From contig JAUVEK010000040.1 of assembly GCA_030594795.1 (NCBI GenBank), forward strand, positions 1-10,541: DNA of 10,541 bases, given 5' to 3'. The first letter of the stretch is position 1. Every line of letters begins with the position of its first letter. Shown here in pieces: positions 6,376 to 10,541 of this stretch. Origin of the DNA: Candidatus Nanohalarchaeota archaeon. Its GTDB lineage: Archaea > EX4484-52 > B79-G9. The notes under the pieces are model-generated. The model was given only the letters and a program-made list of their open reading frames with translations. It was not told where the DNA came from and did no database searches. A program made the translations under genes and the position numbers.

Positions 6376-6882
6376 ATGGTTGAACAAGGAATCAAGTCTG
6401 AGAAATATCTATTTGCGGCGTTTGAAGACCCAGAGGATGATACAGTATACTATGACTGTTTAGTGATCAAGGGTAATAAGCTATATGTAAAAAATGGTAA
6501 TCCTTCTCTGCATATGATTCATTTTCCAGACGAAAAAGCATTTGATGAATGTACAGAGATAGGTGAGATAAATAATTACCATGAATTCTCGGGATATCTT
6601 GGTGAATCTCTGAGTGAAGAGGATATACAAAGTATGTTTTCAAGTATTAAATTAAACCTAGATGGGGCAGCTTACCTGTTAAATATTTTGAGTCATGATA
6701 AATTTCTAGAAGTGCTTAGAGATAATATAGATCATTTCAAGGAGATTTCAAGGCGCAGTAGGACTAATACTTTGAGATATCGTAAGCTTGAAACAGGCAT
6801 AAAACACATGCAAGGTGAATCGCCGAAAGTGAAAGAGATGACGTATGTGATAACACAGTATACTGACAATAATTGCCGATAG
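6376..6882 (+). CDS. Orphan protein of unknown function, 168 residues, AT-rich gene
   Basis: I do not recognise this protein. It is soluble and acidic-to-neutral, with no signal or membrane helix. A strand-rich first half (SEKYLFAAFEDP, YYDCLVIKGNKLYVKNG, 9-42) is followed by helices (EEDIQSMFSSIKLNL, FLEVLRDNIDHFKE, about 81-124) and an Arg-rich stretch (SRRSRTNTLRYRKLE). No metal or nucleotide motif is visible. Counted lines give about 30-37% G+C against 42-45% in its neighbours, and ATA, AGA and AAT codons are frequent. It lies on the opposite strand between two diaminopimelate genes. Together this suggests a later arrival, which is inferred. The frame is open back to TTG 6328, preceded by GGTGGT, so a start there (MRGIGRF, 184 residues) is possible. 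I prefer ATG 6376 because of the box A. Confidence 0.65.
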   Translation: MVEQGIKSEKYLFAAFEDPEDDTVYYDCLVIKGNKLYVKNGNPSLHMIHFPDEKAFDECTEIGEINNYHEFSGYLGESLSEEDIQSMFSSIKLNLDGAAYLLNILSHDKFLEVLRDNIDHFKEISRRSRTNTLRYRKLETGIKHMQGESPKVKEMTYVITQYTDNNCR

Positions 6883-6927
6883 AACCAAGCGAAATTATCC
6901 TGTTAACTGTTGGAAGATTCATAGAGC

Positions 6928-7884
6928 CTATAGTGGATCAGATAGATGAAGTTTACCAGAGAAAACTTCAACAGCAGGACCGGTCATAAAAACATGATTT
7001 GTTTCTTTATCCCATTCTATTTTGAGGTCACCGCCTTTCAGGCGGACTGTCAGTTGTCTTTCTGTTTTTTTGTTGAGGATGCATGCTACTGCTGATGCGC
7101 ATGCGCCTGTCCCGCACGCGAGTGTTTCGCCTGCACCTCTCTCCCAGACGCGCATCTTGATTTCGTTCCTGTTTAATACCTGTATGAATTCTACGTTTGT
7201 CTTGTTGGGGAATGATTCATGGGTTTCTATTGCTTTTCCAAGTTCTTTGAAGCCTTCAAATTCTGTGTTAGCAGTAAATATTATGCAGTGCGGGTTGCCC
7301 ATTGAGACGCAGGTTATTTTCAGGGTTTTTTTATTGTGATATAAAGTATTTCCCCCTTTGTGTTTTGTGATATCCATCCTCGAGCCCCCACCCTCCCAAC
7401 TTGGGGGTATGTTTTGATTTTTGTTCTCTATGTCGATATTTTCGTTTATAACTGCGCCGGCTGGCCCTTTCATTGGTATTTTTTTGCGCTCAAGGACCGG
7501 TTCGCCCATGTCTACGCGTATCTCTTTTACCGCGCTTTTTTCGATTATTAGTTCCGGTTTTATCAAGCCTGCTTTTGTTTCAAAACAGAGTTTTGTTTTT
7601 TTTGTCAGGTTGTGGTCATAGACGTATTTTGCAGCGCATCTTATGCCGTTGCCACACATTTCCGCTTCTGAGCCGTCTGAGTTAAATATCCTGTATTTGA
7701 AGTCGTTTTCTTTTGAAACCGGCGGCATGATGAGGATTATGCCGTCTGAGCCGATGCCAAAGTGACGGCTGCTCATTTTGGTTGCGAGTTTTTTGAGGTC
7801 TATGTTGCCAAGGTTTTGTTCAAGGCAGTTTATGAAGATGTAGTCGTTTCCAAGCCCGTGCATTTTTGTGAATTTTATCTGCAT
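6928..7884 (-). CDS. dapF: Diaminopimelate epimerase with an internal insertion
   Basis: DapF interconverts LL- and meso-diaminopimelate in lysine synthesis. The protein has 318 residues from ATG 7884. MHGLGNDYIFIN (8-19) is the family start. MCGNGIRCAAKY (76-87) holds the first catalytic cysteine (Cys77). CVSMGNPHCIIF (192-203) and WERGAGETLACGTGA (247-261) follow, the latter with the second catalytic cysteine (Cys257). All key residues are present, so it should be active. It is about 30 residues longer than usual because of an insertion at about 149-184. The start at 7884 has GGTAAT upstream. The ATG at 7905 (MITNGNK) lacks a site and lies before the conserved start. It is the third gene of a probable operon with the 132-residue protein and the DUF4139 protein. 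It converges on the AT-rich orphan gene. Confidence 0.95.
   Translation of the reverse strand: MQIKFTKMHGLGNDYIFINCLEQNLGNIDLKKLATKMSSRHFGIGSDGIILIMPPVSKENDFKYRIFNSDGSEAEMCGNGIRCAAKYVYDHNLTKKTKLCFETKAGLIKPELIIEKSAVKEIRVDMGEPVLERKKIPMKGPAGAVINENIDIENKNQNIPPSWEGGGSRMDITKHKGGNTLYHNKKTLKITCVSMGNPHCIIFTANTEFEGFKELGKAIETHESFPNKTNVEFIQVLNRNEIKMRVWERGAGETLACGTGACASAVACILNKKTERQLTVRLKGGDLKIEWDKETNHVFMTGPAVEVFSGKLHLSDPL
6947..6970. repeat. 8-base inverted repeat in the 3' end of dapF
   Basis: TGAAGTTT (6947-6954) pairs perfectly with AAACTTCA (6963-6970) around an 8-base loop. It lies in the last codons of dapF. It could be an mRNA hairpin near the 3' end. No T-run follows on either strand, so I do not call it a terminator. 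Confidence 0.3.
7333..7440. repeat. Repeat-like insertion within dapF, with G/C-rich palindrome
   Basis: This stretch encodes the extra residues of DapF (about 149-184), including IPPSWEGGGSR and KHKGGN. CCCCCA (7385-7390) pairs with TGGGGG (7402-7407), and within it CCCAA/TTGGG pair around one base (7395-7405). A second block, CCCCCTTTG (7352-7360), resembles half of the same type of element. TTGTGATAT occurs twice (7334-7342 and 7365-7373). In-frame palindromic elements that give Pro-Pro...Gly-Gly-Gly peptides are known from other genomes. That this is one of them is inferred. Confidence 0.5.
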
Positions 7885-7887
7885 TTT

Positions 7888-7893
7888 ATTACC
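7888..7893 (-). promoter_or_regulatory. Ribosome binding site of dapF
   Basis: The minus strand reads GGTAAT AAA ATG. This is one base different from the GGTGAT site of the DUF4139 gene and has nearly the same spacing. It supports the start at 7884 over 7905. Confidence 0.4.
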
Positions 7894-7957
7894 ATTGGTT
7901 ATCATAATCGTCTCTGGAAATATGAGCGCTTTTAGAATTAAATGTTTATGTGCTGTC

Positions 7958-8356
7958 TTATCCATACATGCTCTCAGCACTCTTGGCATCAGGCAACCCG
8001 TCCTTGTGGCCGAATGATTTTTTTCCTGCGCTTGTGGTCTCTTTCATCAGGTGCCTTTTCTTTTTGTTCCTTTCCAGGAAAAGGGATAGTCTTTGTGTAT
8101 CTTCTGCGAAAGGTATTGTGTATTCTACCTGCTTTTTGCCGCAGCTTGTTATTTTTATGTCGCAGAGGCGCCTTGTTTTGTTGTCTCTGTTTGAGTAGCT
8201 TATGTGGAAGAAATGGCATCCGCAGTGCTTTGCGATGAACATTGCAAAGTCACCTGGCTTGTGCAAATATATGGGAAGGCTCAGGTCCTTTTTGTGTCTA
8301 GGGATGTTTTCTCCTTTTTTGTACTGGTGTATCCTGAGCCTGATTTTTTCTTTCAC
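7958..8356 (-). CDS. Small basic Cys/His protein of unknown function, 132 residues
   Basis: I do not recognise this protein. It is very basic, with a lysine-rich C-terminus (NKKKRHLMKETTSAGKK, about 97-113). HCGCHFFH (44-51) places two cysteines and three histidines close together, with Cys65 and Cys72 further on; together they could bind a metal such as zinc. No membrane helix or signal is seen. It starts at GTG 8356, 7 bases after the stop of the DUF4139 gene, with GGTGGT (8366-8371) as Shine-Dalgarno across that stop, so translation is probably coupled. dapF follows after about 73 bases on the same strand. The tight coupling and archaeal-like site are the main evidence that it is real. A second frame inside this stretch is a shadow. 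Confidence 0.6.
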   Translation of the reverse strand: MKEKIRLRIHQYKKGENIPRHKKDLSLPIYLHKPGDFAMFIAKHCGCHFFHISYSNRDNKTRRLCDIKITSCGKKQVEYTIPFAEDTQRLSLFLERNKKKRHLMKETTSAGKKSFGHKDGLPDAKSAESMYG

Positions 8357-8363
8357 ATTAAGT

Positions 8364-9809
8364 CTACCACCGGGTCCTGATCGTGTACGTCAGTGTCTTT
8401 GTGCCGTCTTTGGGTACTTTTAAGGTCCACTGGAGCTTGTTTGTTGATTTTTTGTCGTACGGGTCTGATGTGGCTGTGACTTCCCAGTCGCCATAGGGGT
8501 GCTCGATGACATTGATGTATACGTCTTCATCCTTGTGGTTTCTCAACTCCACTTCGTAGGATGTCTCACTTACGCGGTCTGAAATTCTTGTGTGTTTTGT
8601 CTGTTTCTTTTCACCGACAAGGTCAAATGCGTTGCCAAGATATAGCCTGATCTCCTCGTCTTTTGGTGTATGGTCTATTGAGTCCTCGCCTATGAACTGG
8701 AGTTTGCCTTCTGAGTCTTTTTTGTAGACGCGCACTGTCCCTTTTGGGAGCGGCAGTCCCATGCCGTTCTCTTCTGAGTTCCTGAGGTTCAGCATGACGT
8801 TTATCTTGGTGCTGTCTGAGCTTTGCCAGTAGTAGCGCCTTGCGGGGTCAAATACGAATTCCTTGACTACAGAGACATCGGGGGCATTGAATAGCGTGAC
8901 CTGCTTTTGCTGGTTGTTCTGGAGGGTGGTCGGTCTCTGGAGAGTGTACATGTGGTATTCGAATAGCTGCTCTTCCTGGAACTGTCCTCCTTCTGCTTTT
9001 TCTTCTGCAATATCATACATTGCTCTCGGTGCAGGTATGGCTTTCTGGACCCTGTGGACGTCGCCTGCGACAAGCTTGAGCCTGGCGTTTTCGAATGTGG
9101 TGCCTGCGTTGTTGTTTACTGTTACCCAGCCTGTCAGGTCTACGTTCTCGTCTTCGTTGTCAACTACGGCTACATAGTTTGCGTTCCAGTTCATGCCGCC
9201 TGTCATGTATGACAGTTCAATTGAGTGGTTGCCTGTGGCTGCGCTGTTTATGAGCCATTTTAGGGTGGGCTGGGTTATGAGCCCTTTCGGGAGCGCTGGA
9301 AGCTCTACTTCATCTGCGTTGAGGATCAGTATTTTTCCTGATGCATCTTTTAGTATGACCTGGTTGCCTGAATGGCTTAGCAGTGTGCCTGTTTTTGTTT
9401 CTGTTCTGTCACCGTTGTTGATGCGTATTGTTATTTCCCTGTCTATGTATTTTTGGAATAGTTTCTCTTTGCTTACGAGGTCGTATTCGTAGTTTTGCTC
9501 AAGTACAATGCTTTTCGGGTATGTAAGGTCTTTGAAATGGACGCTTGTGGGGTCAATCTGGCTTGCAACGCCTTTGAAATAGACAATATTGTGGCCTGCA
9601 TCGAGTTGTTCTGTCCTTACTTCCTTTACGACCCCAAGATCGGAGTTGTATACTGTTACGTCAACTGATTCTGCCGAGCTTTTGAATGTCACTTCTTTCG
9701 GCGCTGCTGAGAATGCTGCATAAGAGCCGACTATCAGGAGCAAGAGAACGACTGTTATTGCGCTTTTTGAGATTCCTTTAAGTTTAAATTTGGATGTTTT
9801 TTCTTTCAT
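8364..9809 (-). CDS. DUF4139-domain protein, membrane-anchored or secreted
   Basis: The protein has 481 residues. A positively charged N-terminus (MKEKTSKFKLKG) is followed by a hydrophobic segment (about 17-35, AITVVLLLLIVGSYAAF), a signal peptide or anchor, so the rest is outside the membrane. VDVTVYNSDLGVVKEVR (about 50-66) is the strand motif at the start of this family. GMNWNANYVAVV near 200-212, LPKGTVRVYKKD...FIGED and the LYLGNAFDL element (about 353-393) are typical of the DUF4139 domain (PF13598). The function of this family is not known. The start ATG 9809 has a perfect AGGTGAT site 4 bases upstream; the in-frame GTG at 9818 overlaps that site and is rejected. A box A at 9873-9880 gives a leader of about 40 bases. 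It is the first gene of the probable three-gene operon ending in dapF. Confidence 0.9.
   Translation of the reverse strand: MKEKTSKFKLKGISKSAITVVLLLLIVGSYAAFSAAPKEVTFKSSAESVDVTVYNSDLGVVKEVRTEQLDAGHNIVYFKGVASQIDPTSVHFKDLTYPKSIVLEQNYEYDLVSKEKLFQKYIDREITIRINNGDRTETKTGTLLSHSGNQVILKDASGKILILNADEVELPALPKGLITQPTLKWLINSAATGNHSIELSYMTGGMNWNANYVAVVDNEDENVDLTGWVTVNNNAGTTFENARLKLVAGDVHRVQKAIPAPRAMYDIAEEKAEGGQFQEEQLFEYHMYTLQRPTTLQNNQQKQVTLFNAPDVSVVKEFVFDPARRYYWQSSDSTKINVMLNLRNSEENGMGLPLPKGTVRVYKKDSEGKLQFIGEDSIDHTPKDEEIRLYLGNAFDLVGEKKQTKHTRISDRVSETSYEVELRNHKDEDVYINVIEHPYGDWEVTATSDPYDKKSTNKLQWTLKVPKDGTKTLTYTIRTRW
8366..8371 (-). promoter_or_regulatory. Ribosome binding site overlapping the DUF4139 stop codon
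   Basis: The minus strand reads GGTGGT just before and into the TAG of the DUF4139 gene, 9 bases before GTG 8356. It sets the GTG start of the 132-residue gene and suggests translational coupling. Confidence 0.5.
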
Positions 9810-9813
9810 TTTT

Positions 9814-9820
9814 ATCACCT
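9814..9820 (-). promoter_or_regulatory. Strong ribosome binding site of the DUF4139 gene
   Basis: The minus strand reads AGGTGAT then AAAA then ATG. This pairs fully with the AUCACCU end of archaeal 16S rRNA and fixes the start at 9809. Confidence 0.7.
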
Positions 9821-9872
9821 TTACCTTTTTATCGTCTTGTTAGTTATCTTATTGTTTTTTTAGACTCCAGAG

Positions 9873-9880
9873 TATAAAAA
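9873..9880 (-). promoter_or_regulatory. Box A (TATA) of the DUF4139 operon
   Basis: The minus strand reads TTTTTATA, about 67 bases before ATG 9809. It predicts a leader of about 40 bases with a full Shine-Dalgarno, unlike the leaderless genes in this window. The 9881-10092 stretch to its right holds no convincing gene. Confidence 0.5.
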
Positions 9881-10092
9881 GGATATTATTTTGTGAGGTG
9901 AAGACCGAAAGAATCCAGGAAAAGGGTATTAAAAGAGAAGATGTGTTTTGGAATCAAAAGGATCTTAAGGCAGGTGAGTTTGTAGAGGCAGATGCCTGAG
10001 AATGTATACTATAACAAAAGCCAGAAGCCATATGTATGGTCAACATCATGAATGCTCGTCCATGTCACTATAGATGCATCCTATTGAAGTGC

Positions 10093-10541
10093 TCATTTAA
10101 TCGCTATTTCACCATCAAATATTCTGTCATCTCGTGGTTTTTTTGGCCCGTCATATATATTTATATAATATGTTTCTTCTGCATCAGTCAGAGGGATTAA
10201 TTTCGGTATATACATCTTACCCTCTTCAGCTCTACCCATGCTACTATCCGGCCAGTGTAACTTTCCGTCCCACTCAATAACCTCTGACCAATCAGGATTA
10301 ATAAATTCTGATACATCTATAGGAGGTTTATACTCGCCATCCAGATTAATCTTTTTCGCTGCCTCTTTTTCTGCTCTTAGCAATTTTTCACTTTCATTTT
10401 CAGCTACCATTGCAGCTAAAGCAAGTGCAGGGCCAATCTTAGATAGATTTCCATCATCTGCAAATAAACAATCATAAGGATCTGGCGATTCATCACTTCC
10501 ATTTCCTCTAATGGTTATGATTATATTGTCTCCAACATAGT
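10093..10541 (-). CDS. C-terminal part of an unknown protein (cut by window edge)
   Basis: The frame is open from the right edge of the window to TGA at 10093-10095, giving 148 residues. It has no start here: the ATG at 10410 is internal, since coding-like sequence continues upstream of it (YVGDNIIITIRGNG, then ADDGNLSKIGPALALAAM). Visible features are a strand-like IIITIRG, a helical charged segment (ENESEKLLRAEKEAAKKI), and a Trp/Asp-rich C-terminus (NPDWSEVIEWDGKLHWPDSS, then YYINIYDGPKKPRDDR). I do not recognise a family. The composition is somewhat AT-rich. It points the same way as the DUF4139 gene, 274 bases upstream of it. Confidence 0.65.
   Translation of the reverse strand, partial: YVGDNIIITIRGNGSDESPDPYDCLFADDGNLSKIGPALALAAMVAENESEKLLRAEKEAAKKINLDGEYKPPIDVSEFINPDWSEVIEWDGKLHWPDSSMGRAEEGKMYIPKLIPLTDAEETYYINIYDGPKKPRDDRIFDGEIAIK

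Noticed and set aside
6241..6387. N-terminal extension of the aminotransferase to 6387
   Set aside because: The added residues do not match the family and overlap the divergent promoter and the start of the orphan gene; ATG 6240 fits the family start.
7885..7989. N-terminal extension of DapF (MPRVLRACMDK or MITNGNK starts)
   Set aside because: DapF proteins begin just before the MHGLGNDY motif; the extension overlaps the upstream gene and has no ribosome site, while 7884 has GGTAAT.
8863..9492. Plus-strand frames opposite the DUF4139 gene
   Set aside because: They are antisense to a confident gene, with Ser/Trp-rich translations typical of shadows and no start signal.
10238..10477. Plus-strand 79-residue frame at the right edge
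   Set aside because: It is antisense to the longer open minus-strand frame and has Ser-rich low-complexity translation.
1..10541. CRISPR array, tRNA or rRNA genes, transposase, toxin-antitoxin or other defence system
   Set aside because: I looked for regularly spaced repeats, cloverleaf-like segments and known protein motifs and saw none. The NYN protein alone is not evidence of a toxin system because no partner antitoxin is adjacent.

Overview
The window looks like a piece of an uncultured archaeal genome, possibly a DPANN or euryarchaeal lineage; this is inferred. Three things point that way. Several genes have an AT-rich box A (TATA) centred 26-28 bases before the start codon and no leader, as in leaderless archaeal transcripts. 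The Shine-Dalgarno sites that do occur are of the GGTGAT type. The gene content (TIGR00288-type NYN protein, DUF4139 protein, DUF1616-like membrane protein, CPA2 antiporter with an RCK domain, DAP-pathway lysine genes) fits archaea. Most genes are near 43% G+C by hand count. One gene (6376-6882) is clearly AT-richer, at about one third.

Left part (1-2110): a cut-off minus-strand DUF1616-like membrane protein and, just upstream of it on the same strand, a 580-residue protein of unknown function. The roughly 190-base region between this gene and the divergent antiporter holds box A elements for both genes, a perfect 14-base palindrome next to one of them, and two overlapping inverted repeats. 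It is the best candidate control region in the window.

Middle (2111-5064): a full-length CPA2 cation:proton antiporter with a C-terminal nucleotide-binding RCK domain. It meets, stop codon over stop codon, a small four-helix membrane protein on the other strand. After a gap with no convincing gene comes an archaeal NYN-domain (PIN-like nuclease) protein, followed by a weak hairpin plus T-run.

Right-centre (5065-9880), mostly minus strand: an aminotransferase of the diaminopimelate type, then an AT-rich plus-strand orphan gene, then the likely operon DUF4139 protein -> small basic Cys/His protein -> diaminopimelate epimerase (dapF). The aminotransferase and DapF would act in succession in lysine (meso-DAP) synthesis. 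DapF carries an internal insertion of about 30 residues that contains a G/C-rich palindrome. Right edge (10093-10541): the C-terminal part of an unknown minus-strand protein that runs out of the window.

I do not see CRISPR arrays, tRNA or rRNA genes, transposases or a recognisable defence system. The most interesting items are the unknown 580-residue protein with its structured control region, the repeat-like insertion in dapF, and the AT-rich gene that splits the lysine genes.
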